Shown one piece after another: positions 45,160 to 55,056 of a stretch of DNA of 64,000 nucleotides; positions within the stretch are counted from its first letter, which is position 1, and every line of letters begins with the position of its first letter. Made by a program: the position numbers and the translations under genes. The DNA is from Paeniglutamicibacter sp. Y32M11. GTDB lineage: Bacteria; Actinomycetota; Actinomycetes; Actinomycetales; Micrococcaceae. The notes beneath the pieces are model-generated. The model searched no databases and was not told where the DNA came from. It saw only the letters and a list, made by a program, of their open reading frames with translations. Where the stretch lies: assembly GCF_019285735.1 (NCBI RefSeq), contig NZ_CP079107.1, forward strand, positions 1,426,001 through 1,490,000, given 5' to 3'.

Positions 45160-46800
45160 ATGACCCGCTCGAAGAACGGCCTGCGTCTCGCCGCAGCCGT
45201 GGTTGGCATTTCTGCCCTGGCCCTGACCGCTTGCACCGGCCCCGCGGCAACGCCGGGGGCCAGCGGCTCCACATCTGGCGGCGGTGCCGCCAGCGCACCC
45301 ATCACCGTAGGCACCACGGACAAGGTGACGTCTCTGGACCCCGCCGCATCCTATGACAACGGTTCGTTCATGGTCATGAACCAGATCTACCCGTTCCTGC
45401 TGAACTCCAAGCCCGGATCGGCCGAACCGGAGAACGACATCGTCGAGTCCGCCCAATTCACCACCCCGACCGAGTACACGGTCAAGCTCAAGGCGGGACT
45501 CAAGTGGGCCAATGGCCACGACCTGGATTCCAAGGACGTAAAGAACACCTTCGACCGACAGGTCAAGATCGCTGACCCGAACGGTCCCTCATCGCTACTG
45601 GGCAACCTGAAGAGTGTTGCTGCCCCGGATGCCACCACCGTGGTCTTCACGCTCAAGAAGGGCAACGACCAGACCTTCCCGCAGGTGCTCACCAGCCCCG
45701 TCGGTCCGATCGTTGACGACGAGATCTTCCCGGCCGACAAGGTCGTCGCCGATGACGTGATCATCAAGGGCAAGGCCTTTGCCGGTCAGTACACCATCGA
45801 GTCCTACGCGAAAAACTCGCTGGTAGCGCTCAAGGCCTATGACGGCTACAAGGGCTTGCTCGGAGCACCGGCCAATACCTCGGCCAATATCAAGTACTAC
45901 GCGGATTCCAACAACCTGAAGCTGGACATCCAACAGGGTGGCATCGACGTGGCATGGCGTTCGCTCTCGCCCACCGACGTGGCCGACCTGGCCAAGGACA
46001 AGAAGGTCAAGGTCGATAAGGGCCCCGGTGGCGAACTGCGTTACATCGTCTTCAATTTCGACATCATGCCTTTCGGCGCGAAGTCTGACGACGCGGATGC
46101 CGCCAAGTCGCTGGCGGTTCGCCAGGCCGTAGCCAACCTCATCGACCGCCAGGCCATCGCCACCAAGGTCTACAAGGACACCTACACCCCGGTCTACTCG
46201 TTTGTGCCGCAGGGCTTCACCGGCGCCATCGAACCACTGAAGGATCTCTACGGCCAGGACGGTGGGCCGTCGCAGGACAAGGCCAAGGCAGCGCTGGAAG
46301 CCGCGGGCGTCAGCACCCCGGTCAACCTCAAGCTGCAGTACAACCCCGATCACTATGGCCCCAGCTCGGGCGATGAATACGCGGCGGTCAAGGGACAGCT
46401 GGAAGCCGGCGGCCTGTTCAAGGTTGACCTGCAGTCCACCGAATGGGTGACCTACCAAAAGTCACGTGTCACCGATTACCCGGCCTACCAGCTCGGTTGG
46501 TTCCCGGACTACTCGGATGCCGATAACTACCTGTCGCCATTCTTCGCCAAGGACAACTTCCTGGGTAACAAGTACGACAACCCCGAAGTTGACAACCTGA
46601 TCAACGAGCAGCGGGTAGAAACCGATCGTGCCAAGCGCACGGCACTCATCGAGGAGATTCAGACCAAGGTCGCCGGCGATCTCTCCACGATTCCGCTCCT
46701 GCAGGGCGCACAGGTTGCCGTATCCGGCGCCGACGTCAAGGGCGTGGAGACCACGCTGGATGCTTCCTTCAAGTTCCGCATGGGCGCCATCTCTAAGTAG
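45160..46800 (+). CDS. ABC transporter substrate-binding lipoprotein, family 5 (dipeptide/oligopeptide)
   Basis: 546 residues. The signal peptide ends in the lipobox L-T-A-C25. SBP_bac_5 features are visible: I-T-V-G-T-T-D-K-V-T-S-L-D-P, A-G-L-K-W-A-N-G-H-D-L-D-S-K-D-V, and P-A-Y-Q-L-G-W-F-P-D-Y in the C-terminal lobe. It delivers peptides (or another family 5 ligand such as nickel or sugars) to the permeases encoded next. An attenuator-type hairpin follows the gene. Confidence 0.92.
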   Translation: MTRSKNGLRLAAAVVGISALALTACTGPAATPGASGSTSGGGAASAPITVGTTDKVTSLDPAASYDNGSFMVMNQIYPFLLNSKPGSAEPENDIVESAQFTTPTEYTVKLKAGLKWANGHDLDSKDVKNTFDRQVKIADPNGPSSLLGNLKSVAAPDATTVVFTLKKGNDQTFPQVLTSPVGPIVDDEIFPADKVVADDVIIKGKAFAGQYTIESYAKNSLVALKAYDGYKGLLGAPANTSANIKYYADSNNLKLDIQQGGIDVAWRSLSPTDVADLAKDKKVKVDKGPGGELRYIVFNFDIMPFGAKSDDADAAKSLAVRQAVANLIDRQAIATKVYKDTYTPVYSFVPQGFTGAIEPLKDLYGQDGGPSQDKAKAALEAAGVSTPVNLKLQYNPDHYGPSSGDEYAAVKGQLEAGGLFKVDLQSTEWVTYQKSRVTDYPAYQLGWFPDYSDADNYLSPFFAKDNFLGNKYDNPEVDNLINEQRVETDRAKRTALIEEIQTKVAGDLSTIPLLQGAQVAVSGADVKGVETTLDASFKFRMGAISK

Positions 46801-46818
46801 CCGCCATCGTGCACGGGT

Positions 46819-46870
46819 CGCGGGTTCCTCTTCACCCCTTTATGTGGGAGGAACCCGCGGCCCATTTTTT
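46819..46870 (+). terminator. Terminator/attenuator between the binding-protein and permease genes
   Basis: A 12-bp perfect stem (46819-46830 with 46848-46859), then GCCCA and TTTTTT. It probably reduces read-through so that the binding protein is made in excess of the membrane parts. Confidence 0.8.
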
Positions 46871-46907
46871 CTGGAAACCACTCTTTTTAAGCTAGGACGC
46901 TTTGGCC

Positions 46908-48002
46908 ATGGCCACCACGATTAACCTGACCGAAAACCCCTCGGTCACCCCGCCGCCGACAAGACCGGCCGCCAAGGCGGGAGGCAGCTTTGCGCGCTAT
47001 TTGCTCACACGCTTCCTGCTGATCTTCCCGACCATCTTTATCCTCGTTACCCTGGTGTTCTTCCTGATGCGCGTGACCGGTGACCCCATCACCGCGGCGC
47101 TGGGTGGACGATTAACCCCAGACCAGCTGGCCGAACGAATTTCCGCCGCCGGTTACGACCGCCCGGTCATCGTTCAGTACTTCGAATACCTTGGACAGAT
47201 TTTTACCGGCAACTTCGGACGCACCATCTCCGATAACCGTGCCGTCACCGAGGTCCTGGCGACCTATGGTGCCGCGACCGCCGAGCTGGCAGTGAACTCG
47301 CTGATCGTCGCGCTGCTGATCGGCATCCCGTTCGGGTTGCTCGCGGCCAAAATGCGCGACCGCTGGCCCGATGCGCTGCTGCGTGTTTTCGCCATCCTGT
47401 GTTACGCCACCCCGGTGTTCTTTGCCGGCCTGCTGCTCAAACTCATCTTCGGAGTGTGGCTGGGCTGGCTACCGATCGCCGGACGGGCGGGAGTCACCGC
47501 CGAACTGCAGCTCACCGGGCTGCAGAACCCCAGCGGCATCTTCCTGCTTGACGCCTTGCGCTCGGGAAACATGAGCGCGGCATCCGATGTCATCTCGCAC
47601 GCGATCCTGCCGGCGGTTGCCCTAGGCTTGCTCACCGCCGGAGTGTTCCTGCGCCTGGTGCGCACCAACGTCATCGGCACCCTGGGCCGAGACTACGTGG
47701 AGGCCGGGCGTTCGCGCGGCGTCTCCGAATACCGGCTGCTCACCAAACACGCCTATCGCCCCGCGCTGATTCCCATCATTACGGTCATGGGTCTGCAGAT
47801 CGCGCTGCTGCTGGGCGGCGCGGTGCTCACCGAGACCACCTTCGAATGGAAGGGCCTGGGCTTCCAGCTGGCCCAGTACCTCACCGCGCGTGACTTCGTT
47901 GCGGTGCAGGGCATCGTGGTGCTGCTGGCCGTCATCGTCGCACTGACCAACTTCATCGTTGACATCATTGCCGCCCTCATCGACCCCCGAGTGAGGTTCT
48001 AA
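46908..48002 (+). CDS. ABC transporter permease, DppB/OppB family
   Basis: 364 residues from ATG 46908 (TTG 46902 in frame). About six TMs, with R-Y-L-L-T-R-F-L-L-I near the N-terminus and the EAA-type coupling loop D-Y-V-E-A-G-R-S-R-G-V. Partner of the next gene. Confidence 0.92.
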   Translation: MATTINLTENPSVTPPPTRPAAKAGGSFARYLLTRFLLIFPTIFILVTLVFFLMRVTGDPITAALGGRLTPDQLAERISAAGYDRPVIVQYFEYLGQIFTGNFGRTISDNRAVTEVLATYGAATAELAVNSLIVALLIGIPFGLLAAKMRDRWPDALLRVFAILCYATPVFFAGLLLKLIFGVWLGWLPIAGRAGVTAELQLTGLQNPSGIFLLDALRSGNMSAASDVISHAILPAVALGLLTAGVFLRLVRTNVIGTLGRDYVEAGRSRGVSEYRLLTKHAYRPALIPIITVMGLQIALLLGGAVLTETTFEWKGLGFQLAQYLTARDFVAVQGIVVLLAVIVALTNFIVDIIAALIDPRVRF

Positions 48003-48005
48003 GTT

Positions 48006-48980
48006 ATGAGTACAACAACTCACGTTTCGGTGCCACCGAAGCGATCGCTCATCTCTCGTCTTCCGGTGATCTCACACCTGCGCATGAGCGCCGGATTGCA
48101 GCGCGGCATGTTGGTGGCGGGTCTGGTCCTGACCGTCGCCTTCCTGCTCACCGCGGCACTTGCCCCGCTGATCGCCCCGTTTGGGTTCTCCCAAATGGCC
48201 GACGCCGACGGGGATTTCCCCACCCAGGAAGCCCCCGGCGGAAAGTTCATCTGGGGCACTACCGTCGGTGGCTTTGATGTGTTCTCGCGAACCATCTGGG
48301 GAGCCCAGACCGCCGTGGCCGTCATCGTAGTGGCGGTGCTCTTCTCCATCTTCATCGGTGTTTTCCTCGGTCTGGTCTCCGGGTACATCGGTGGCTGGCT
48401 TGACCGAGTGCTGGTCGTCTTGGCCGACGCGATTTACGCCTTCCCCTCCTTGCTGCTGGCCATCGTGATGTCCATCGTGATCTCCGGCGGGCAATCGAGT
48501 CTCTGGGGCGGCATCATGGCCGCGGCCATCTCCATCACCGTGGTTTTCATCCCGCAGTACTTCCGCGTCATCCGCGCCGAAACTGTCCGGCTGAAGGCCG
48601 AACCCTTTGTAGAATCCGCGAAGGTCATCGGCGCCTCAAACTGGCGCATCATGTCTAAACACGTTTTCCGCAACGCCACCCGCACGCTCCCGCTGATCTT
48701 TACGCTCAATGCCTCCGAGGCATTGCTGACCCTCGCGGGATTGGGCTTCCTGGGCTTCGGCATCGAACCGACCAAGGCCTCCGAATGGGGCTTTGACTTG
48801 AACCGCGCGCTGAGTGACGCGACCAGCGGCGTCTGGTGGACCGGTGTCTTCCCGGGTGTCGCCATCGTCCTAACAGTGCTCGGGCTGACGCTTGTGGGCG
48901 AATCCATGAATGACTTGGCGGATCCGCGTCTGCGGACACGCCGCAAGGCCAAGCGCCGCGGCGGAAAGGCAGCAGCATGA
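48006..48980 (+). CDS. ABC transporter permease, DppC/OppC family
   Basis: 324 residues from ATG 48006, three bases after the previous stop. About six TMs with an N-terminal OppC_N-like segment; the EAA-type coupling loop is V-E-S-A-K-V-I-G-A-S. The stop overlaps the ATPase start. Confidence 0.92.
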   Translation: MSTTTHVSVPPKRSLISRLPVISHLRMSAGLQRGMLVAGLVLTVAFLLTAALAPLIAPFGFSQMADADGDFPTQEAPGGKFIWGTTVGGFDVFSRTIWGAQTAVAVIVVAVLFSIFIGVFLGLVSGYIGGWLDRVLVVLADAIYAFPSLLLAIVMSIVISGGQSSLWGGIMAAAISITVVFIPQYFRVIRAETVRLKAEPFVESAKVIGASNWRIMSKHVFRNATRTLPLIFTLNASEALLTLAGLGFLGFGIEPTKASEWGFDLNRALSDATSGVWWTGVFPGVAIVLTVLGLTLVGESMNDLADPRLRTRRKAKRRGGKAAA

Positions 48981-50650
48981 AAACGAACAACGTAGACACG
49001 CGCGCAGACGGCGCGGTCCTGTCCATCAAGGACCTCGAAGTCACCTTCACCACCGATGCCGGTGAAGTTCCGGCGGTACGCGGCGTGGGCTTTGATGTTG
49101 CTGCCGGGGAAGTGGTGGCGGTGGTCGGCGAATCCGGTTCGGGTAAATCGGTCACCGCTCGCACCATCCTGGGCCTGCTGGCAGATACGGCGGTGGCCCG
49201 CGGCGCGGTGCTGCTCAAGGGCAAAAACATGCTCACCCTGGGCCCGACACAATTGCGTGCCGCCCGCGGCGAGGACGTCTCGATGGTCTTCCAGGAGCCG
49301 TCCACGGCGCTGAACCCGGTCTACACCGTGGGCTGGCAGATCATCGAGGGCATTCGAGCGCACACCAAAATCAGTAAGAAGGAAGCCAAGGTCCGCGCCA
49401 TCGAGGTATTGCGCAAGGTTGGCATCCCGGAGCCCGAGGTGCGGGTGAACTACTACCCGCATCAATTCTCCGGTGGACAGAAGCAGCGTGTCATCATCGC
49501 CGCGGCACTGGCCCTGAACCCCTCGCTGATCGTCGCGGACGAGCCGACCACGGCCCTGGACGTCACGGTGCAGGCGGAAATTCTGGAGCTTTTGCGCGCG
49601 GTACGGGACGACTTTAAGACCGGGATCGTGCTGATCACCCACAATATGGGCGTGGTCGCCGACCTCGCGGACCGCGTGGTGGTGATGTACCAGGGCAAGA
49701 TCGTGGAGAGTGCACCCAGCGTGGAGCTCTTTGCCAATCCACGTGAGGACTATACCAAGGCGTTGCTCGCGGCAGTCCCACACCTGGGACGGCATTCGGC
49801 CTCCGCCGGGATGAGCGAACGCTCGGGCCAGGATCGGGAGGTGCTGGTGGAGGCGAAAGACCTCTCCATCGTGTACCCCGGTCGACTCGGTTCACCGGCC
49901 TTCAGGGCCGTGGACGAGGTGTCGCTGAAGATCTGTGCCGGGGAGGTATACGGACTGGTGGGGGAGTCGGGCTCCGGCAAGACCACCATCGGTCGCGCCA
50001 TTGCGGGGCTGAACAAGATCAGCAGCGGATCGCTGAAGGTGCTCGGCTACGAAATGCTCGATTACAAGGAACGCAGCTTTAAGAAGTTGCGCCAGGACAT
50101 TGGCTTCGTTTTCCAGGATCCGGCGGCCAGCTTTAATCCGCAGCTGAGTATCGGTGAGTGTGTGGCCGAGCCGCTGCTGGTGCACCGGGGATTTGACCCA
50201 CGAGCCGCACGAACTCGAGTTAATGAACTGCTCGAAGCGGTGCAGCTTCCTGCGGCCTTTGCCCAGCGTTTCCCGCACGAACTCTCCGGAGGCCAACGCC
50301 AGCGTGCCTCGCTGGCCAGGGCGCTGGCACTGGATCCGAAGCTGCTGATCGCCGACGAACCGACCAGTGCACTGGATGTGTCGGTGCAGGCCAAGGTGCT
50401 TGAGCTGTTTAAGGAATTGCAGGCGGAGTTGGGTTTCGCGGCCCTATTTATCTCCCATGACCTGGCCGTGGTGGACATGTTATCCACCTGGGTGGGCGTG
50501 CTGTACCGCGGCAAATTGGTGGAGGAGGGCATCGGATCCCAGGTCATGGGCAACCCGGAACATCCCTACACCAAGCGGCTGATCGCCTCGCTTCCGGTGC
50601 CGGACCCGGTGGAGCAAGCGGCACGGCGTACGGCCTTCCTGAAGGCCTAA
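48977..50650 (+). CDS. Fused dipeptide ABC transporter ATPase (DppD-DppF type)
   Basis: 557 residues with two complete ATPase domains: the first has G-E-S-G-S-G-K-S and F-S-G-G-Q-K-Q-R-V, the second G-E-S-G-S-G-K-T and L-S-G-G-Q-R-Q-R-A. Each ends with an oligopeptide-type C-terminal extension (N-P, then Y-T-K). Both halves keep Walker B D-E-P-T. This replaces the two separate DppD and DppF proteins. Confidence 0.93.
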   Translation: MKTNNVDTRADGAVLSIKDLEVTFTTDAGEVPAVRGVGFDVAAGEVVAVVGESGSGKSVTARTILGLLADTAVARGAVLLKGKNMLTLGPTQLRAARGEDVSMVFQEPSTALNPVYTVGWQIIEGIRAHTKISKKEAKVRAIEVLRKVGIPEPEVRVNYYPHQFSGGQKQRVIIAAALALNPSLIVADEPTTALDVTVQAEILELLRAVRDDFKTGIVLITHNMGVVADLADRVVVMYQGKIVESAPSVELFANPREDYTKALLAAVPHLGRHSASAGMSERSGQDREVLVEAKDLSIVYPGRLGSPAFRAVDEVSLKICAGEVYGLVGESGSGKTTIGRAIAGLNKISSGSLKVLGYEMLDYKERSFKKLRQDIGFVFQDPAASFNPQLSIGECVAEPLLVHRGFDPRAARTRVNELLEAVQLPAAFAQRFPHELSGGQRQRASLARALALDPKLLIADEPTSALDVSVQAKVLELFKELQAELGFAALFISHDLAVVDMLSTWVGVLYRGKLVEEGIGSQVMGNPEHPYTKRLIASLPVPDPVEQAARRTAFLKA

Positions 50651-50664
50651 TCGTTAGTGGGTCT

Positions 50665-50704
50665 GGTGGTGGGTGGGTTCTGATTGGGGGACACACCCAC
50701 CACC
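50665..50704 (+). terminator. Hairpin after the ABC operon, probable terminator
   Basis: GGTGGTGGGT pairs with ACCCACCACC around a 20-base loop. No clear T-run. Confidence 0.5.
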
Positions 50705-50810
50705 ACTTGTTCCGCGCCATGAGCGCCGAACATACGCCCAACGCTGATCGCTGCCGCAAAGACGTGTCACGGTTACCAGCTGAGGCGCGGGCAACCCTAG
50801 ACTTGAAACC

Positions 50811-51203
50811 ATGAGCCAACAGAACAACCCGCAGGCAGACGGCGGCGCCGACACCGACCCCTATGACCCCACCGCATCATCCCTGGCCGACACGGTCCAG
50901 GACGAGGTCATGGCCGAATTGTTGTCGATTCGCGGCAGCATCGACAACTTCGATGCGACGCTTGTGTACCTGCTGGCCGAACGGTTTAAAGCCACGCAAC
51001 GGGTGGGTCACCTCAAGGCCGTGCACTCCCTGCCGCCGAGTGATCCGGGACGCGAAAAGGCGCAGATCGAACGCCTGCGTCGCTTGGCCCATGAGGCGCA
51101 TCTTGACCCGGAATTTGCCGAGAAGTTCATGAACTTCATCATTTCCGAGGTCATCAGGCACCACAACACGATTTCGGCAACGCACGCCGAGTCCGGAAAC
51201 TAA
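50811..51203 (+). CDS. Chorismate mutase, AroQ type
   Basis: 130 residues. The helical AroQ pattern is visible: L-L-S-I-R-G-S-I-D-N-F-D (Arg and Asp), L-L-A-E-R-F, K-A-x-H, and S-D-P-G-R-E-K-A-Q-I, with I-S-E-V-I at the end. It turns chorismate into prephenate for Phe and Tyr. Actinobacterial forms of this size need DAHP synthase as partner for full activity. Confidence 0.9.
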   Translation: MSQQNNPQADGGADTDPYDPTASSLADTVQDEVMAELLSIRGSIDNFDATLVYLLAERFKATQRVGHLKAVHSLPPSDPGREKAQIERLRRLAHEAHLDPEFAEKFMNFIISEVIRHHNTISATHAESGN

Positions 51204-51206
51204 TTG

Positions 51207-52271
51207 ATGCTCCCCAGCCAACAGCACCCCAGCCCGGAACCGATGGAACGCGCCGTACAGGCCAGCGGCCATGGGCCGATGCCGGGGACCGACCCGATGG
51301 AATCGGCGCTGGTGATTCGCGGCGAGCTTGGTGCTCCCAACCTGCCGTACCTGCAGCAGCTTCCCGCGCGCGGGGTCGGATCCGACGCTATTGGTCGTGG
51401 CGCCCAGCTCCTCGAGGAGCTCAAAGTTGACTTGCAGCCGCACGGCTGGCGGCTGGCCGCTGCCCCCGGCATTGATGCCAGGCGAGCGGCCTCGGCGCTG
51501 CGCACCGACATGAACGTGCTCTCCGATGCCATCGGCGCGGAGGAAAATTCCGGCACCGAACTGAAGATTCAGTTTCCCGGCCCGGCCACGCTGGCCGCCA
51601 ACCTCTATTTACATCGCGGTGAACGAGCAGTGGTGGACCATGGGGCCCGCCGCGACCTTGCCGCGTCCCTGGCCCTTGGCGCCGCACGCCACCTTTCGAC
51701 GCTGGCACGGATCACCGGTGGCCAACGGATCACCGTCTACATCGATGAACCGGATGCCGGGCATGTCCTGAACGGAACATTGCCCACGGCCAGCGGATAC
51801 CGCACCCTGCGTTCGGTGCCCCGGGCCGAACTGCGCGGGTGGTGGAGCGAACTGGTGGACTCCCTGCACGCCGCGGGCGCCGCCTCGGTGGTCTTCGGAT
51901 TGAATGCCGAGCCGGAGACCTTCACCAAGTTGGCCACCACTGCCTTAGAGGCGGGAGCCGATGGGCTGGGTACCAATGCCGCAACACTGACCGTCCCGGG
52001 ATGGGAATTATTGGCCGGTGCCGTGGAATCCGGTACGCGTTTATGGCTCGGGAGCTTAGAGCCGGGCCAGAAGGCACCGGGGGTGGTCGACGCCGTGGCG
52101 GGTCTGCGGCGGCCCTGGCGTCAGCTCGGTCTCAGTGATAAAGACCTTGGCGCGCTGGTGCTTATGCCCACCGGTGGGCTCGGTGAGCTCTCACCCGCTG
52201 GTGCTACAACGTTGTTGGGGCGGCTGGCCAGCTACGCCGAGGCACTGAACCAGGTACGCGTCGACGCTTAG
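51207..52271 (+). CDS. MetE-like (cobalamin-independent methionine synthase C-terminal) domain protein
   Basis: 354 residues from ATG 51207. M-P-G-T-D-P-M-E-S-A, I-R-G-E-L-G-A-P, G-V-G-S-D-A-I-G-R, and D-E-P-D-A-G-H fit an actinobacterial family annotated as methionine synthase II-like, related to the barrel of MetE and uroporphyrinogen decarboxylase. It is about half the length of full MetE and lacks the N-terminal half. The family's true reaction is unknown. Only three bases separate it from the chorismate mutase gene. Confidence 0.75.
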   Translation: MLPSQQHPSPEPMERAVQASGHGPMPGTDPMESALVIRGELGAPNLPYLQQLPARGVGSDAIGRGAQLLEELKVDLQPHGWRLAAAPGIDARRAASALRTDMNVLSDAIGAEENSGTELKIQFPGPATLAANLYLHRGERAVVDHGARRDLAASLALGAARHLSTLARITGGQRITVYIDEPDAGHVLNGTLPTASGYRTLRSVPRAELRGWWSELVDSLHAAGAASVVFGLNAEPETFTKLATTALEAGADGLGTNAATLTVPGWELLAGAVESGTRLWLGSLEPGQKAPGVVDAVAGLRRPWRQLGLSDKDLGALVLMPTGGLGELSPAGATTLLGRLASYAEALNQVRVDA

Positions 52272-52528
52272 TTCTTCCGGTGTGATCGGTGAGCGATTGG
52301 CCCGGCGGTGCGCGCGGTGTGTCGCATCAATCTGGTGCCGGGCGGGTGCGTGGGCGTCGCTCGGCGTCAAACTGTGTCGCCGCGGCTTCGTTGACATCGG
52401 CTCCGGAGCCAAAGCACGTGGTGAATTGCCGTTTCCGAAGCGATTTGCCCGGTGTGCTCATGTACTCTTGAGGTATCCGGGTGCCTACTATTAAGGGTCT
52501 CCCGAGCATAGCTACGAAAGGGCAGATT

Positions 52529-53206
52529 ATGAAGGCACGCATCTTGGTTGTCGACGACGACGAGGCGCTGGCCGAAATGATCGGCATCGTGTTGCAGAAT
52601 GATGGCTTTGAAGCCGTATTCTGCTACGACGGTGCCAAGGCATTAGGAGTTTTCCGCGAGGTCAAGCCCGATCTGGTGTTGCTCGATTTGATGTTGCCGG
52701 GGCTCGATGGCATTGAGGTCTGCAAGCTGATCCGCGCCGAAGATGACGTCCCGATCGTCATGCTGACCGCCAAATCTGATACCGCCGATGTGGTCCGTGG
52801 CCTGGAATCCGGCGCCGACGACTACGTCCCCAAACCCTTTAAACCGGCCGAGCTGGTGGCCCGCGTGCGTGCCCGGCTGCGCACCGGAGAACAGCATGCA
52901 CCGGAGACCCTGAAAATTGGGGATTTGAGCATCGACGTCGCCGGGCACCGGGTGACTCGAGCGGATGCGCCGATCGGGTTGACCCCGCTGGAATTTGATC
53001 TGCTGGTGGCGCTGGCCCGCAAGCCGTGGCAAGTATTCACCCGCGAGCAGCTCCTCGAGCAGGTGTGGGGTTACCGCCACGCCGCCGATACTCGCCTGGT
53101 CAACGTGCATGTTCAGCGTCTACGCTCCAAGGTGGAACTGGATCCAGAAAGTCCCGAAGTTGTGCTCACCGTGCGCGGCGTCGGATATAAGGCCGGACAG
53201 GCCTGA
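52529..53206 (+). CDS. mtrA: DNA-binding response regulator MtrA
   Basis: 225 residues from ATG 52529 with GAAAGGG upstream. The receiver domain has D-D-D, phosphorylated D53 (L-L-D-L-M-L-P-G) and K in P-K-P-F-K. The winged-helix OmpR-type domain carries E-Q-L-L-E-Q-V-W-G-Y, T-R-L-V-N-V-H-V-Q-R-L-R-S-K and V-R-G-V-G-Y-K. In actinobacteria MtrA controls cell-wall and division genes. The sensor mtrB and lpqB follow. Confidence 0.95.
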   Translation: MKARILVVDDDEALAEMIGIVLQNDGFEAVFCYDGAKALGVFREVKPDLVLLDLMLPGLDGIEVCKLIRAEDDVPIVMLTAKSDTADVVRGLESGADDYVPKPFKPAELVARVRARLRTGEQHAPETLKIGDLSIDVAGHRVTRADAPIGLTPLEFDLLVALARKPWQVFTREQLLEQVWGYRHAADTRLVNVHVQRLRSKVELDPESPEVVLTVRGVGYKAGQA

Positions 53207-53214
53207 GCCCGCAC

Positions 53215-55056
53215 ATGACGGGAAGCATGAATTCTCTCCCGCCGCACCAACCCCTGCGGGGGCCCAACACCGTGTTGCCAACGGATGTGCTGGTGCCAGC
53301 TGCGCCCAAAGTTCCCTGGTACGGCCGGGCCGTGGGGGCCGTGGTGCAGGTCAAGGCGAAGACCCGTTCGCGTTGGACCCGCTCGCTGCTCTTCCGCACC
53401 GTGATCTCTGCCGTCGTGTTGACCGCGGTGGCGTTGCTGGGTGCCGGCGCGTTCCTGTCAAACCAGATTGCTACAGGACTCTTTCAGGAACGATTTAATC
53501 AGGTCGAGTCCGAGTCGTTGCGTGGGCTGAATCAGGTCCGCTCGATCTTCGATTCGGCAGCCACCACGGATCGCAGTAGCACCCACTCACTGGTCACCAG
53601 CACGCTGAAAATCCTCGAGGGCGATACCGCCTTGGTGCCGCGTGACTTTGTTTTGGTTCCGCTGCGCGGGGCCGACAACCTCTACGTGGGTCCCACAGCC
53701 AGTGGCGATCTCACCTCCCGGATCGTCCCGGAGGCGCTGTCCACGCAGATCCAAGAGTCCAACGCCGTCTACTGGCAATCCATCGAGCTCAACGCCGGGC
53801 CCAATGCCGGACCCGGACTGATCTTCGGGACGAAGGTGACCTTGCCACCGGGCACCGAATACGGTCTCTACCTGGTTTATGACCTGACCAGCGTGCAAAA
53901 GACCCTCGACTTCATTAACCGCGCCATGAGCCTGGTCGGCGGGATTCTGCTGCTGGTGGTTGGCGGCATCACCTGGTACGTCACCCGTGCGGTGGTCCGC
54001 CCGGTGGCAGCAGCGGCGCAGGTCTCCGAGAAGCTAGCCTCCGGTGAGCTTGATGAACGCATGAAGGTCTCCGGCGAGGATGAAATCGCCAGACTTGGCC
54101 ACTCGTTTAATCACATGGCGACATCACTGCAGGAACAGATCAATCAGCTGGCGTCGCTCTCGCAGATGCAGCAGCGCTTCGTTTCGGATGTCTCCCATGA
54201 ACTGCGAACGCCCCTGACCACGGTGCGGATGGCAGCGGAGGTACTCTATGACGCCCGCGAAGACTTCGACCCGATCAATAAGCGCAGCTCTGAGCTGTTG
54301 TACAACCAGGTTGAACGGTTCCAGATCCTGCTCAACGACCTGCTAGAGGTATCGCGCTTTGACGCCGGCGTGGCGGTACTGGACGCTGACCCCACCGATC
54401 TGGTGTCGGTGGCCAGACGCGTGATCGACGCGGCAAATCCACATGCCGAGGCCATGGGCTCGGTGCTGCGGTTAGGCACCCCATCCGGGGGAGCCGTGGC
54501 AGAAATGGACGCCCGGCGCATCGAACGCGTGGTTCGGAACTTGGTCATGAACGCCATCGAACACGGCGAGGGTAATCCCATCGATATCACCGTCGCCGGA
54601 AATGACAACGCCGTTGCCATCTCCGTACGCGACCGTGGCATTGGCATGAGCCCGGAATCTGCGCACCGAGTCTTTGACAGGTTCTGGCGAGCAGATCCGG
54701 CCCGTGCCCGCACCACCGGTGGCTCGGGCCTCGGCCTGTCGATCGCCTTTGAAGATACCCGGCTGCACGCCGGGCGGTTGGAGGCGTGGGGTGAGCGCGG
54801 GGTGGGTTCCTGTTTCCGGCTGACTCTGCCGCGTCTGCTGGGACAGGAAATTGTGGCATCTCCGCTCCCGCTGGAGCCCATCGTGCTGGCCGATGCGATC
54901 CTAGACAGCGGAATGGTTGTCTCCTTCCCGCTGACCGGGGAAATTCCGGCCATCGGATTCAAACCTGCCGCGCCGTTGATTCCCGACGAAAATTCGGGCC
55001 ATGACGAACGCACCGGTAGCGAGCACCCGCAAGGAAGGCAACACCCACATGAGTAG
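53215..55056 (+). CDS. mtrB: Sensor histidine kinase MtrB
   Basis: 613 residues. Two TMs (about 60-82 and 235-256) enclose an outside sensor domain; HAMP (about 260-310) is followed by the H box F-V-S-D-V-S-H-E-L-R-T-P, N box N-A-I-E-H-G-E-G, G1 D-R-G-I-G-M and G2 G-G-S-G-L-G-L-S-I. An extra C-terminal tail of about 60 residues, rich in Pro, is typical of this family. Overlaps lpqB by eight bases. Confidence 0.95.
   Translation: MTGSMNSLPPHQPLRGPNTVLPTDVLVPAAPKVPWYGRAVGAVVQVKAKTRSRWTRSLLFRTVISAVVLTAVALLGAGAFLSNQIATGLFQERFNQVESESLRGLNQVRSIFDSAATTDRSSTHSLVTSTLKILEGDTALVPRDFVLVPLRGADNLYVGPTASGDLTSRIVPEALSTQIQESNAVYWQSIELNAGPNAGPGLIFGTKVTLPPGTEYGLYLVYDLTSVQKTLDFINRAMSLVGGILLLVVGGITWYVTRAVVRPVAAAAQVSEKLASGELDERMKVSGEDEIARLGHSFNHMATSLQEQINQLASLSQMQQRFVSDVSHELRTPLTTVRMAAEVLYDAREDFDPINKRSSELLYNQVERFQILLNDLLEVSRFDAGVAVLDADPTDLVSVARRVIDAANPHAEAMGSVLRLGTPSGGAVAEMDARRIERVVRNLVMNAIEHGEGNPIDITVAGNDNAVAISVRDRGIGMSPESAHRVFDRFWRADPARARTTGGSGLGLSIAFEDTRLHAGRLEAWGERGVGSCFRLTLPRLLGQEIVASPLPLEPIVLADAILDSGMVVSFPLTGEIPAIGFKPAAPLIPDENSGHDERTGSEHPQGRQHPHE

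Noticed and set aside
48434-49795. 453-codon antisense frame over the ABC permease and ATPase genes
   Set aside because: Overlaps intact, recognised transporter genes on the other strand.
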